The position numbers and the translations under genes were made by a program. Positions 50,449-59,640 of a DNA stretch of 64,000 nucleotides are shown piece after piece. Position 1 is the first letter of the stretch. Every line of letters begins with the position of its first letter. Location of the stretch: positions 62,001-126,000 of the forward strand of contig JAKSLJ010000001.1 of NCBI GenBank assembly GCA_024401275.1, read 5' to 3'. The DNA comes from Bacteroidaceae bacterium. GTDB lineage: Bacteria > Bacteroidota > Bacteroidia > Bacteroidales > Bacteroidaceae. Below the pieces are notes generated by a model. It worked only from the letters and a program-made list of their open reading frames with translations. It made no database searches and was not told the origin of the DNA.

Positions 50449-52311
50449 ATGAAATACATATTCTCTATACTTCTATCCTTAGCGTTATGCTGCTCTGTCA
50501 GTGCCCAGAATAAAGGCAAGGCTACTGCTACAACTGCCCAGAAACCAAAGGCTGCCGCAACTACCACTGCCAAGCCTAAGGCTGCCACTACAGCCCAGAA
50601 GCCTAAGGCTAATACGCAAAAACCACAGACCAAGGCTAAGACTCAGCAGGTTAAGACTCCTAAATATGTGCCTTCACAGCAAGTGAAAGACTTGCAGAAG
50701 GAGAAGGCACAGGTTCAGGCTAAGATTGCTGTTGAGACACAGAAACTCAATGCCAACAAGGCGCAGGTATCGCAGAAACTTAGTGAACTGAACCTCATTG
50801 GAGTGGATATTGAGGCTCACCAGGAGAATATCAATAAGATCCAAGACGATCTTTCGCATATTGATGGTAATATCAAAACATTGCAGACGCAGCTGAAAAC
50901 ACTTCAGAGTCAGCTTGATGAGCGTAAGCAGAAGTATGCGCAGTCTATGCAGTATATGCGTAAGCATGGAAAGATTCAGGACAAACTTATGTTCGTCTTC
51001 TCTGCAAAGGACCTTCCTCAGATGTATCGCCGACTCCGTTTTGTGCGTGAATATGCTTCTTATCAGAAGGCTCAGGGCGATTTGGTGAAGTCTAAGCAGG
51101 AGGAAGTGGAGAAGAAGAAGAAACAGCTCAGTCAGATAAAACACAGTAAGACGTCGCTTATGAAGCGTCACCAGTCTGAACAGGGAAAGCTGGAGCAGAA
51201 GAAACAGCAACAGCAGTTGCTCGTTCTCTCTTTGCAGAAAGAGCAGGGAACTATTCAGGAGGTTATTAGCGACCAGCAGAAGCAGAGTGCCGCAATAAAC
51301 TCGCAGATTGATCGACTTGTTGCTGCCGAGATGGCAAAACTTCGTGCTGCCGCAGAGGCTGAAGCAAAGGCTCGTCGCGAAGCTGCCGCTGCTGAGAAGA
51401 AGCGCCGTGCTGAAGAGCTGGCTGCGAAGAAGGCTGCTGCCGCTGCTGCTGAGAAGGAACGTCAGCGTAAGCTTGCTGAGGCTCGTGCCGCTGAGGCAAA
51501 GGCTCGTGAGGAAGCTCGCAAGGCTGCTGCTGAAGCTGCTGCTAAGCGTGCTGCTGAGGCGAAAGAAAAAGCTCGATTGGCTGCTGAGGAGAAGGCGCGT
51601 CAGGCAGAAGAAGCTCGCCGCATAGCTGCAGAGAAGAACGAAGAGGCTCGTAAGGCTGCTGAGGAAAAAGTTCGTCAGGAACGAGCAGAGCGTCAGGCTC
51701 GTGCTGAACGTGCAGAGAAGGAACGCAATGAGCGTATTGCTCGTGAGGCTGCTGCAAAAGAGGCTGCTGCAAAGAAGGCTGAGGCTGATCGTATAGCAAT
51801 GGAGCGTAAGGCTGCCGCCGATAAGGAGCGTGCTGACCGTGAAGTGGCAAGCGCAAAGAAGTCTGCTGAAAGCACTGACGCCTTTGACATTAGCGCTGAC
51901 GACCGCAAGATGTCATCATCGTTCGCAAGTAACCGTGGTCGTCTTCCTGTGCCTATTACTGGTAGCTACAAGATTGTCAGCCATTTCGGAACTAATTCCG
52001 TGCAGGGACTTTCTAATGTACAACTTGATAATAAGGGTATTAATATTCAGGGACAACCTGGCTGTCAGGCTCGTTCTATCTTCAATGGTGAGGTCAGCGC
52101 AGTATTCGGCTATGGCGGAAAGATGGCTGTGATGGTACGACATGGCGAATACATCTCTGTTTACTTTAACCTTTCTTCTGTAAGCGTAAGCAAGGGGCAG
52201 AAGGTAACATCAAAGCAGGTTCTTGGTACTGTAGGCTCAAACAACATCCTTCAGTTCCAGCTCCGCAAGCAGACCGGTAAGTTGAATCCAGAGCAGTGGC
52301 TCGGCAGATAA
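50449..52311 (+). CDS. EnvC-like murein hydrolase activator (degenerate M23 domain)
   Basis: The 620-residue secreted protein has a signal peptide (1-20), a Lys/Ala/Pro-rich segment (20-70), a first coiled coil (about 75-270), an unusually long Ala/Arg/Glu-rich second coil (about 285-470) and a C-terminal LytM/M23 domain (about 495-620). In active M23 peptidases the zinc ligands lie in HxxxD and HxH; here the matching places read NKGIN and QFQLR, so zinc binding is lost. This is the state seen in EnvC and NlpD, which activate amidases rather than cut peptidoglycan. The position after DUF4292 is conserved in the phylum. Confidence 0.88.
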   Translation: MKYIFSILLSLALCCSVSAQNKGKATATTAQKPKAAATTTAKPKAATTAQKPKANTQKPQTKAKTQQVKTPKYVPSQQVKDLQKEKAQVQAKIAVETQKLNANKAQVSQKLSELNLIGVDIEAHQENINKIQDDLSHIDGNIKTLQTQLKTLQSQLDERKQKYAQSMQYMRKHGKIQDKLMFVFSAKDLPQMYRRLRFVREYASYQKAQGDLVKSKQEEVEKKKKQLSQIKHSKTSLMKRHQSEQGKLEQKKQQQQLLVLSLQKEQGTIQEVISDQQKQSAAINSQIDRLVAAEMAKLRAAAEAEAKARREAAAAEKKRRAEELAAKKAAAAAAEKERQRKLAEARAAEAKAREEARKAAAEAAAKRAAEAKEKARLAAEEKARQAEEARRIAAEKNEEARKAAEEKVRQERAERQARAERAEKERNERIAREAAAKEAAAKKAEADRIAMERKAAADKERADREVASAKKSAESTDAFDISADDRKMSSSFASNRGRLPVPITGSYKIVSHFGTNSVQGLSNVQLDNKGINIQGQPGCQARSIFNGEVSAVFGYGGKMAVMVRHGEYISVYFNLSSVSVSKGQKVTSKQVLGTVGSNNILQFQLRKQTGKLNPEQWLGR

Positions 52312-52389
52312 ACATTAAAGTAAGACTATCCGCCCTTGAACAAGCCCCTGTGTCCGAGGCATCAGCCTCGGATCAATAAATATGATTAT

Positions 52390-52725
52390 ATGCAAGAAAC
52401 AAGACAAAACCGTATAGCGAGACTCCTTCAGAAGGAGCTCTCCGTAATATTCCAACAACAAACACGCGCCATGCGCGGTGTTATGGTCAGCGTTACTCAT
52501 GTAAAGGTGAGTCCTGACCTTAGTATTTGCACTTCACATCTCTCTGTTTTCCCGTCGGAACGCAGCCAAGAGATACTTGAGAGCATTAATGAACAGAAAA
52601 GCCAGATTCGCTTCGAACTTGGCAATCGTATAAAGAGCCAGGTCCGAATTATTCCTGATCTCCGCTTCTTTGTTGATGATTCTCTTGACTATCTTGAGAA
52701 GATTGATGAGCTTCTGAAGAAATAA
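52390..52725 (+). CDS. rbfA: Ribosome-binding factor A
   Basis: From ATG 52390 the product is 111 residues with the KH-like fold of RbfA, which helps 16S rRNA 5'-end maturation in the 30S subunit. Signature parts are QNRIARLLQKELSVIFQQ, VSVTHVKVSPDLSICTSHLS and IIPDLRFFVDDSLDYLEKID. An upstream in-frame ATG (52336) would add 18 residues that are not family-like, encoded by a small CCGAGGCATCAGCCTCGG palindrome, so I reject it. It sits 78 bases after the EnvC-like gene. Confidence 0.94.
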   Translation: MQETRQNRIARLLQKELSVIFQQQTRAMRGVMVSVTHVKVSPDLSICTSHLSVFPSERSQEILESINEQKSQIRFELGNRIKSQVRIIPDLRFFVDDSLDYLEKIDELLKK

Positions 52726-52791
52726 CGATACGATTGAATTTAACTACATGTCCAAGGCAAGCGCTTTGGACATGTCCTTTAATGAACATAT

Positions 52792-53154
52792 ATGAAACAC
52801 TACGTTTTAACTATTTTGACCTGCGTCGTTATAGCCGTTCTCAGTCTTTTCCCTGTGAGGGAACTGCACTTGGAGAACATGACATTAGGCGATAAATGGG
52901 CGCATGCGCTCATGTACGGCGGATTGACAGCGGTAATGATTTTTGACAAGAACTTCAAGCGTCCCGTTTTCTCTCTTCCATTGTGGTTTGTTATTTTCCC
53001 CGTATTCTATGGCGGTCTGATGGAACTCCTTCAGGCTTATTGTACAAACGGCAATCGTTCTGGCGACTGGCTTGATTTCATAGCCAATACTCTCGGTTCT
53101 GTTCTCGTTTACGCTTTGACTTGGCTTGCAGTACTTCTGTTGAAGAATAAATAA
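52792..53154 (+). CDS. VanZ-like membrane protein
   Basis: A 120-residue protein with four predicted membrane helices (YVLTILTCVVIAVLSLF; HALMYGGLTAVMIF; FPVFYGGLMELLQAYC; TLGSVLVYALTWLAVLL). The motif GDKWAHALMYGGL and the acidic GLMELLQ, plus RSGDWLDFIANTLG, are typical of the VanZ-like family, whose function outside glycopeptide resistance is unclear. It ends the rightward group before a palindromic element and a bidirectional terminator. Confidence 0.88.
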   Translation: MKHYVLTILTCVVIAVLSLFPVRELHLENMTLGDKWAHALMYGGLTAVMIFDKNFKRPVFSLPLWFVIFPVFYGGLMELLQAYCTNGNRSGDWLDFIANTLGSVLVYALTWLAVLLLKNK

Positions 53155-53177
53155 GTAGCAAATCTGTTTAGAATGGT

Positions 53178-53248
53178 TGTAGGGCGAGGATTTCCGAGCC
53201 GCGATTAAGGTTTTATCCCGCAATCGGCTCGGAAATCCTCGCCCTACA
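53178..53248. repeat. 75-bp-type palindromic element TGTAGGGCGAGG, copy 3
   Basis: A 71-base version with arms TGTAGGGCGAGGATTTCCGA and its reverse complement. Like copy 1 it lies at the 3' end of a gene between convergent units. Confidence 0.85.
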
Positions 53249-53276
53249 ATTATAGCCCCTACTATTTACCTATCAA

Positions 53277-53313
53277 AATAAGGCGCATCATGCTTAGCAC
53301 GATGCGCCTTATT
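53277..53313. terminator. Bidirectional terminator between VanZ and OmpA genes
   Basis: AATAAGGCGCATC pairs exactly with GATGCGCCTTATT around an 11-base loop; the A/T ends of the arms serve as T tract for each direction. Confidence 0.85.
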
Positions 53314-53336
53314 ATATATTAATGTGTAATCTGGAA

Positions 53337-54560
53337 TTACTTCTGCTTCTCAGCGATAGCGATAGTTACACGGTTGAGGTCGTTCTCAGCGAATGGCTGA
53401 ACTGTGTCACCCTTAGCGTCTGTAGTGATGCGGTCCATAGAGATACCTGCGTCGAGGAGAGCCTTAGTAACAGCTTCTGCACGCTTCTCTGAGTAGCCCA
53501 TGTTGATGCGTGGGTTACCTGTACCGATATCAGCATAACCTGTTACAGAAACTGTTGCGTCTGGGTTTTCCTGGAGGTACTTGATCATATCCTGAACCTT
53601 TACATTCTCTTCTGCGCTGATTACGCTTGAGCGGATGAGGAAGAATACGTCGATCTTCTTTGTACGTGGAGTACGGTCGATGTCCTTCTTGCACCAGCAG
53701 TTGAGAGAGTGCTTACAGTCAGAGTTGTTGTAGCACTTTCCACGCTCTGACTCAGGGCAAGAACCGTTACCGAACTTGTCACCACAACCAGGGCAAGCGA
53801 TTTCTACAGGAATCTCAACGTCTTCCCAGTGACCAATCTCCTTAGAGTTTGTTTCGTAAGCCTTACCAAGGTTGATCTTGAGGCCTGCGAGAGCGTTGAA
53901 GTACCAGTCTGGGTTGTCAGCGTGCTTTGAGTTGTAGTGGTCGCTGAGGCAGTTTGCGTTACCCTCGATGCCGAGAGATACAGCGTCAGAAAGACGGAAG
54001 TCAATGCCAAGACCTGCACGGCCTACAGGAGCGATCAACTTAGTGCCATCCCAAAGGTGTGACATTTCGTTGTACTGGTTCTTGCAAGCAGCTGCTTCCT
54101 CGTTGCCCCATGCAACGTTAACTGCAGCACCGATGAATGCGTTAACGTTAACGCAACGCTTTGGGTTGAAACCACCGAAGAGGTTTGTGAGGTTGAACAT
54201 AGCGTCAATACCTGGAGCTACATAGTTCCACTTGAATGACTTGCCATCCTTGTTGTTTGGATCAATAGCACCGCCCTTACTCTGAATGCCGTTAGCTGCG
54301 ATACGAGCTGCGAACACTGGAGAGAACTGGTAGCCAAGACCGAGCTGGAAGTTTGGTGAGATGAGGTTAGAGAACTTTGTGTCCTCACCAAGTGTGTACT
54401 GTGCACCACCCTGAAGCTGGAGGAATGCGTGCTTCTTGAAAACAGTTGAAGTTTCTACTCCGTCAACCACCCACTTCTGGTTCTGGTGATCGCCCTGTGC
54501 AGAAGCACCAAGAGAAATTACAGCAAATGCAGCTGTAAGAAGAATCTTAGCGATTTTCAT
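53337..54560 (-). CDS. OmpA-family outer-membrane protein with cysteine-rich linker
   Basis: The 407-residue protein has a signal peptide (1-21), an eight-strand-type barrel (about 45-235; FLQLQGGAQYTLGEDTKF, GLGIDFRLSDAVSLGIEG), a linker, and a C-terminal OmpA peptidoglycan-binding domain (about 305-405; ATVSVTGYADIGTGNP, YSEKRAEAVTKALLDAGI). The linker (about 250-290) contains seven Cys in 37 residues (CPGCGDKFGNGSC, then ESERGKC, SDC, LNCWCKKD), which is unusual and suggests disulfides or metal binding. Codon use is highly biased, consistent with an abundant protein. A promoter at 54647-54654 gives an ~80-base leader. Confidence 0.93.
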   Translation of the reverse strand: MKIAKILLTAAFAVISLGASAQGDHQNQKWVVDGVETSTVFKKHAFLQLQGGAQYTLGEDTKFSNLISPNFQLGLGYQFSPVFAARIAANGIQSKGGAIDPNNKDGKSFKWNYVAPGIDAMFNLTNLFGGFNPKRCVNVNAFIGAAVNVAWGNEEAAACKNQYNEMSHLWDGTKLIAPVGRAGLGIDFRLSDAVSLGIEGNANCLSDHYNSKHADNPDWYFNALAGLKINLGKAYETNSKEIGHWEDVEIPVEIACPGCGDKFGNGSCPESERGKCYNNSDCKHSLNCWCKKDIDRTPRTKKIDVFFLIRSSVISAEENVKVQDMIKYLQENPDATVSVTGYADIGTGNPRINMGYSEKRAEAVTKALLDAGISMDRITTDAKGDTVQPFAENDLNRVTIAIAEKQK

Positions 54561-54646
54561 AATTTGATGTTTTTAGAAGTTATTTATTTGTTATTTATAA
54601 TCTAAAATGGAGATAATTCGCGCTTTTGCGCACTATTATTCATGTG

Positions 54647-54654
54647 CAAAATTA
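54647..54654 (-). promoter_or_regulatory. -7 box of the OmpA-family gene
   Basis: Minus strand TAATTTTG followed by CACATG. The gap to the divergent pectinase gene (278 bases) holds both promoters and is otherwise AT-rich. Confidence 0.65.
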
Positions 54655-54759
54655 CACATTATTAACATAATAGCAAATTTTTTATGGAAAAATAACACTA
54701 TTAAGTCGTGATTTTCTTTATTTTACTCCTTTTGGGGGTATTTTTTGCTGTTTTTTTGA

Positions 54760-54767
54760 TACCTTTG
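54760..54767 (+). promoter_or_regulatory. -7 box of the pectinase operon
   Basis: TACCTTTG followed by TCGC. No -33 at standard spacing, so it may need an activator. Leader about 65 bases. Confidence 0.55.
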
Positions 54768-54838
54768 TCGCATAAACTAAGCCTATAATTGCCCTTATTA
54801 CCAATCTACTAATGAAATAACTCAACTAAATAACAAGG

Positions 54839-57448
54839 ATGAAAAGCTTAACAACTAACTTACTCATGCTGCTCATGTGCCTCTGTGCGCAGGCGTCGTT
54901 TGCTCAAGACGAGATATGGACTCGCGACTACAAGAACGTCGAGGCAAACATAAAACAACCAACTTTCGCAGAAACCTCTTACAGCATCGTAAAGTATGGT
55001 GCCAAGACTACTGCTACGGCTGCCAAGAATCAGAAGGCAATAAACAAGGCTATAGAAACTTGCTCAAAGAAAGGTGGCGGTAAGGTTATCGTTCCTGCTG
55101 GTGAATGGCAGACTGGTGCCATCACACTCAAGACTGGTGTGAACCTTGTGATAGAAAAAGACGCAGTCCTTAAGTTCGTGTTCCAACCGGCTCTCTATCC
55201 GAATGTTCTCACACGTTGGGAAGGTCTTGACTGTTGGAACTATCAGCCATGTATCTATGCTTACGAGCAGGATAATATCGCTATCACTGGTGAGGGTACC
55301 ATCCATGGTGGTGCTACGAAAGAAGGCTGGTGGTCAATGTCAGGCAAGAAGCACGGCAACGAGGTGTGGCAAGGTCCTGAGTGTCAGTCAAACCCTGATG
55401 GTCGTCCAGCTCTCCTCAAGATGGCTGAAGATGGTGTTGACATGAACGAGCGTATCTTCGGAAAAGGCAAGGGACTTCGTCCTCAGCTTGTGAATCTCTA
55501 TAAGTGTAATGGTATTCTTATTGAGGGAGTTACAATGCTCGACTCTCCTTTCTGGGTAATGCACCCATTGCTCTCGAAGAACATCACGGTTCGCAATGTG
55601 ACAGTTATCAACGATGGTCCTAACGGCGACGGCTGCGACCCTGAGTCTTGCGAAAACGTGCTCATCGAAGGCTGTACTTTCCAGACGGGCGATGACTGTA
55701 TCGCTATCAAGTCTGGTCGTAACGCAGACGGTCGTCTTTGGAACATCCCTTCAAAGAACTTCATCGTCCGCAATTGTAAGTTCAAGGACGGACACGGTGG
55801 TGTGGTAATCGGCTCTGAAATCTCTGGCGGTTATCAGAACCTTTATGTAGAGAACTGCGAGATGGACTCACCAAACCTCGACCGCGTTCTTCGTATCAAG
55901 ACTAACCCTTGCCGTGGCGGTATCATCGAGAACATCTATTTCCGCAATGTGAAGGTCGGTCAGTGTAAGGAAGCAGTCCTCAAGATAAATCTTGACTATG
56001 AGCCAAAGGAAATCTGTTGTCGTGATTATCCTCCAACAGTGCGCAATGTTTATATGGAGAACGTTACCTGCCAGAAGTCAAAGTATGGTATAATGGCTGT
56101 CGGACTCCAGGATGTTTGCAATGTCTATAATGTGAACCTCAAGAACTGTGAGTTCAATGGTGTAACAGGCTCTCCTGTATATAAGACTGGTCAGATGCGC
56201 GATTTCTACTATGACGGTCTGAAAATCAATGGCAAGTATATCCTTGACAAGCCTACTTACGCTCACTACAGCGAGTGGATGACTCATTCTGAGATGGCTC
56301 GCGTCAGCCATCCATATATGCTCGACTTCGCAAAGAAGCCAAGATGGAGCTATGTTATGGGCATTGAGATGGAAGGCATGCTCGATACTTATCTTGCTTA
56401 TAAGGACAATACAAAGAATTCCGACATTATCAGTTATCTCCATGAGTATGCAAAGGAGATGATTGATGAGAATGGTGATATAAAGAGCTATAAACTAGAG
56501 GATTACAATCTTGACCAGATTCGTACGGGTAAGTATATCCTCCGTATGGAACAGCTTTATCCGGAGACTAAGAACAAGCTTGCTTGCGACCTTCTCTGGA
56601 AGCAGCTTCAGTCTCAGCCTCGCACTCAGCAGGGCGTATGGTTCCATAAGGCTATCTATGCAAACCAGGTTTGGCTTGATGGCATCTTCATGGGCTTGCC
56701 TTTCTATTGCAACTATGCCAAGACCTATCTGCCTGTAAAAAAGGCAAATAAGATTTATGATGATGCAGTAAAGCAGGTTCTGACAACCGACAAATACACT
56801 TTCGATGAGCAGACACAACTTTGGAAGCACGCATGGGATTCAAAGAAGTCTATTTTTTGGGCAAATAAGGAAACAGGACTTTCTCAGCACACATGGGCTC
56901 GTGCTCAGGGTTGGTATGCAATGGCTCTCGTAGAGATTCTCGACGCCATGCCTGAGAACTACGCTAAGCGTCAGCAGGTTATTGACCTTCTTGCTAAGGT
57001 TCTCAAGAATACCGTTGCTTATCAGGACACAAAGACCGGTGTTTGGTATGACGTTCTTGATGTGAAGGATCCAAAGAACTACCTTGAGTCAACGGCTTCT
57101 TCAATGTTTGCTTATTGTCTTCTTAAGGCAGCTCGTCTCGGCTATGTCGGCGACGACATGAAGCAGGCTGGCATCAAGGCTTACAAGGGCATCATCAACG
57201 AGTTTGTCAAGATTAATGCAGACAAGACAATATCGCTCACAAACTGCTGCTCAGTTTCTGGCCTTGGCCCTGAGAACAATCCTAAGCGCGACGGCTCTTT
57301 TGAGTATTACATGAGCGAGCCAATCCGCGATAACGATGCTAAGGGTGTAGGTCCTTTCATCTGGGCTTCTCTTGAAATGGAGCGCATGGGCTACGATGTC
57401 GAAAAACTCGCTGCGCCACAAAAGAAAGCAGACCATAATAACTACTAA
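54839..57448 (+). CDS. GH28 polygalacturonase fused to GH105 unsaturated-uronyl hydrolase
   Basis: The 869-residue secreted enzyme (signal 1-22) has two catalytic domains. Residues about 40-470 are a GH28 beta-helix with GPNGDGCDPESC, FQTGDDCIAIKSG, GHGGVVIGSE and LRIKT, the four GH28 signatures, so it cuts galacturonan. Residues about 495-865 are an alpha/alpha barrel of GH105/GH88 type (YLAYKDNTKNSDIISYLHEY, WLDGIFMGLPFYCNYA, HTWARAQGWYAMALVE), which removes unsaturated uronic acid from products of pectate lyases. Having both on one chain couples backbone cutting with product clearance. It starts 3 bases before the PL1 gene. Confidence 0.93.
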   Translation: MKSLTTNLLMLLMCLCAQASFAQDEIWTRDYKNVEANIKQPTFAETSYSIVKYGAKTTATAAKNQKAINKAIETCSKKGGGKVIVPAGEWQTGAITLKTGVNLVIEKDAVLKFVFQPALYPNVLTRWEGLDCWNYQPCIYAYEQDNIAITGEGTIHGGATKEGWWSMSGKKHGNEVWQGPECQSNPDGRPALLKMAEDGVDMNERIFGKGKGLRPQLVNLYKCNGILIEGVTMLDSPFWVMHPLLSKNITVRNVTVINDGPNGDGCDPESCENVLIEGCTFQTGDDCIAIKSGRNADGRLWNIPSKNFIVRNCKFKDGHGGVVIGSEISGGYQNLYVENCEMDSPNLDRVLRIKTNPCRGGIIENIYFRNVKVGQCKEAVLKINLDYEPKEICCRDYPPTVRNVYMENVTCQKSKYGIMAVGLQDVCNVYNVNLKNCEFNGVTGSPVYKTGQMRDFYYDGLKINGKYILDKPTYAHYSEWMTHSEMARVSHPYMLDFAKKPRWSYVMGIEMEGMLDTYLAYKDNTKNSDIISYLHEYAKEMIDENGDIKSYKLEDYNLDQIRTGKYILRMEQLYPETKNKLACDLLWKQLQSQPRTQQGVWFHKAIYANQVWLDGIFMGLPFYCNYAKTYLPVKKANKIYDDAVKQVLTTDKYTFDEQTQLWKHAWDSKKSIFWANKETGLSQHTWARAQGWYAMALVEILDAMPENYAKRQQVIDLLAKVLKNTVAYQDTKTGVWYDVLDVKDPKNYLESTASSMFAYCLLKAARLGYVGDDMKQAGIKAYKGIINEFVKINADKTISLTNCCSVSGLGPENNPKRDGSFEYYMSEPIRDNDAKGVGPFIWASLEMERMGYDVEKLAAPQKKADHNNY

Positions 57449-57450
57449 AA

Positions 57451-59214
57451 ATGAAGAAAATACTCTCTCTCATATTCGCCCTTTGCGCCTTTAGTCTTAC
57501 GGCAGTGGCGCAAGCAGATCAAGTTCCTGCATTCCCTGGTGCAGAAGGTCACGGCCGTTATACCACTGGCGGTCGTGGTGGAAAGGTTATTCATGTTACT
57601 AATCTCAACAACTCGGGATCAGGTTCTTTCCGCGAAGCCGTTAAAGGCAGTTCTCCGAAAATCGTAGTCTTTGACGTTGCCGGTGTTATTGCATTGACGA
57701 GTGATCTTACTATTGGAGATAACACAACCATTCTGGGACAAACTGCTCCTGGCGATGGCATTACGATACGTTATTACACAGTAAGGCCTGGCGGCAATAA
57801 TATTATCCGTTTCATCCGTTTCCGCCGAGGACAGGAAAAGGATGTTAACGATGGAGCTGATGCAATCTGGCAAAGAGAAAAGAAGAACATAATCCTTGAC
57901 CATTGTTCTTTTTCTTGGAGTATAGATGAAGTTGCATCTTTCTATGACAATAAGGACTTTACAATGCAGTGGTGCACAATCGGAGAGCCATTGAAGTATT
58001 CTGGTCATGAGAAGGGCGGTCACGGATATGGCGGTATTTGGGGCGGCAAAGGAGCTTCTTTCCATCATAACTTGCTTATCCATCTTGACAACCGCGCCCC
58101 TCGTCTGAATGGAGCTCGCTTTTTCTGGAAAGGTCCTTCTGGAAGCGATTATCCAGATGTGGAAAGTTGCATTGCTGCCGAGAAGGTGGACTTCCGTAAC
58201 TGCGTGATTTACAATACAGGTACAGGTAATGGCGCTTATGGCGGAATGGGCGGAAACCATAATATAGTGAACAATTACTATAAGGCTGGTCCTGCAACTG
58301 CCAATAAGACTCGCGTTTTCCAATGCTCTGTAACCAACTCTTCTGACGGTACGGGTACAAAAGCTTCCAATTTCCCTGGAGGTAAGTGGGGTAAGTTCTA
58401 TATAAGTGGAAATTATGTTACTGCGGCATCCAAACCTCAGAATTATGACTGGAATGGCGTGAAGATAGACAACTGCAAGGATGCAGGAGTAACCACTCCA
58501 ACCAAGGATCAGCTCAAAATACCAGAGGTTGAGACAGGTCTTGTAACTACTCATACTGCGGAGAATGCTTATGAGAAAGTCCTTGGCTATGCTGGTGCCT
58601 CAAAATCAAGGGATTGCATTGATGCTCGTTACGAACGCGAAGTTAGAAATAACAGCCCGGAATGTGTTGGCTCTGCTCAAACTTATAGAGAGAATGGCAC
58701 GACAAAGACTGTGTCAAGTCATCCGAAAGGAATCATAGATTTCGCTGAAGATGCATTGAAACCTCATGGAGGTGTTTATACTCTTGACCCGGGTACTCCA
58801 AAGACCGATACAGACCTTGATGGAATTCCTGACGATTGGGAACTTGCTAATGGCCTTAATCCGAATGATGCTTCTGATGCAAATGCTTATAGCATTGACT
58901 CGGAAAAGCAGTTCTATTCGAATCTTGAGGTTTATGTGAACTCGCTCGTTCAAGATATCATGCTTGCGGGAAATGCTGATGCGGAAACTTCTGTAAACGA
59001 GTATTATCCTGCTTATACTAAAGAAGATGGAACGAAAGTTCCTGCTGTTAATGGCGGTTCTTCTGCTATCTCTGATGTTCTTGATAGTCAGACTATTGCC
59101 GTTGACTACTTCAACCTTCAGGGTGTGAGAGTGGGCAGCGATGCAAAGGGCGTTGTTCTTAAGGTTACTCAAATGACTGATGGAACTAAGCGTGTGGTTA
59201 AGGTAATGCGCTAA
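57451..59214 (+). CDS. PL1 family pectate lyase
   Basis: A 587-residue secreted lyase (signal 1-21). The right-handed beta-helix (about 30-400) shows FPGAEGHGRYTTGGRGGKVI, VFDVAGVIALTSDLTIG, KNIILDHCSFSWSID (the WiDH-type motif) and NRAPRLNGARFFW. It cleaves pectate by beta-elimination, making the unsaturated ends that the GH105 domain of the upstream gene removes. A calcium-type segment (TDTDLDGIPDDWELANGLNP) follows, as in many PL1 enzymes of the phylum, and the protein ends with a sorting-like tail (VDYFNLQGVRVGSDAKGVV). It is translated just after the GH28-GH105 gene. Confidence 0.93.
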   Translation: MKKILSLIFALCAFSLTAVAQADQVPAFPGAEGHGRYTTGGRGGKVIHVTNLNNSGSGSFREAVKGSSPKIVVFDVAGVIALTSDLTIGDNTTILGQTAPGDGITIRYYTVRPGGNNIIRFIRFRRGQEKDVNDGADAIWQREKKNIILDHCSFSWSIDEVASFYDNKDFTMQWCTIGEPLKYSGHEKGGHGYGGIWGGKGASFHHNLLIHLDNRAPRLNGARFFWKGPSGSDYPDVESCIAAEKVDFRNCVIYNTGTGNGAYGGMGGNHNIVNNYYKAGPATANKTRVFQCSVTNSSDGTGTKASNFPGGKWGKFYISGNYVTAASKPQNYDWNGVKIDNCKDAGVTTPTKDQLKIPEVETGLVTTHTAENAYEKVLGYAGASKSRDCIDARYEREVRNNSPECVGSAQTYRENGTTKTVSSHPKGIIDFAEDALKPHGGVYTLDPGTPKTDTDLDGIPDDWELANGLNPNDASDANAYSIDSEKQFYSNLEVYVNSLVQDIMLAGNADAETSVNEYYPAYTKEDGTKVPAVNGGSSAISDVLDSQTIAVDYFNLQGVRVGSDAKGVVLKVTQMTDGTKRVVKVMR

Positions 59215-59266
59215 GTTGGCATTTAATGAAATACAATTCCGTCGCAGATCTGACAAGTTTGTGCGC

Positions 59267-59333
59267 GGAATGTTTGCGGAATGTTGCGGAATGTTTGCGG
59301 AATGTTGCGGAATGTCGTGATGACATTCCGCAT
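59267..59333. repeat. GCGGAATGTT tandem repeat and hairpin
   Basis: Five units of GCGGAATGTT(T) with 10/11-base period, the last forming the perfect hairpin GCGGAATGTC-GTGAT-GACATTCCGC (59309-59333). It lies in the 426-base gap between the PL1 and GH43 genes; another GCGGAATGT lies at 59372. Confidence 0.85.
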
Positions 59334-59412
59334 TTCTATGTGCTTAATATTCAGTGGCTTAGGTGGTGTTTTGCGGAATGTGGAATGTTTTTCAGTTTTT
59401 TTCGAAAAAAAA

Positions 59413-59505
59413 TGGTTCTGATTCACTTTGGTGGCACAGAACCGAAAACAACAATGAAAGCTTGCTGCAACGCAACAACAATATGCTGCACGCAACTTTC
59501 CTTCT
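59413..59505. repeat. Short relative of the repeat block at 9231-9370
   Basis: GGTTCTG ... TTTGGTGGCA ... CAGAACC forms a hairpin (59413-59443), followed by GCTGCAACGCAACAA and ATGCTGCACGCAACTTT. The same order of motifs is at 9231-9370, so both derive from one repeat family. Confidence 0.65.
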
Positions 59506-59602
59506 ATTTCCTTTTGTGTTCAAAAGAAACGCATATCATTGTTTATGATACATCCTTTATATATATAATAATGTATAAAGCCGTTTTTTCGTGAATTATT
59601 CT

Positions 59603-59610
59603 TACCTTTG
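59603..59610 (+). promoter_or_regulatory. -7 box of the GH43 gene
   Basis: TACCTTTG followed by CAGAAG, about 30 bases upstream of ATG 59641. Confidence 0.6.
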
Positions 59611-59640
59611 CAGAAGTTTAATGAATAAACAAACTCAAAC

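Noticed and set aside
50449-52311. Active M23 peptidase
   Set aside because: The HxxxD and HxH zinc motifs are replaced by NKGIN and QFQLR, so an EnvC-like activator role is preferred.
52336-52389. N-terminal extension of rbfA from ATG 52336
   Set aside because: The added residues are encoded by a small palindrome and do not resemble RbfA; the ATG at 52390 gives the normal family N-terminus.
57619-58554. 311-codon minus-strand frame
   Set aside because: Antisense to the PL1 beta-helix; no recognisable features.
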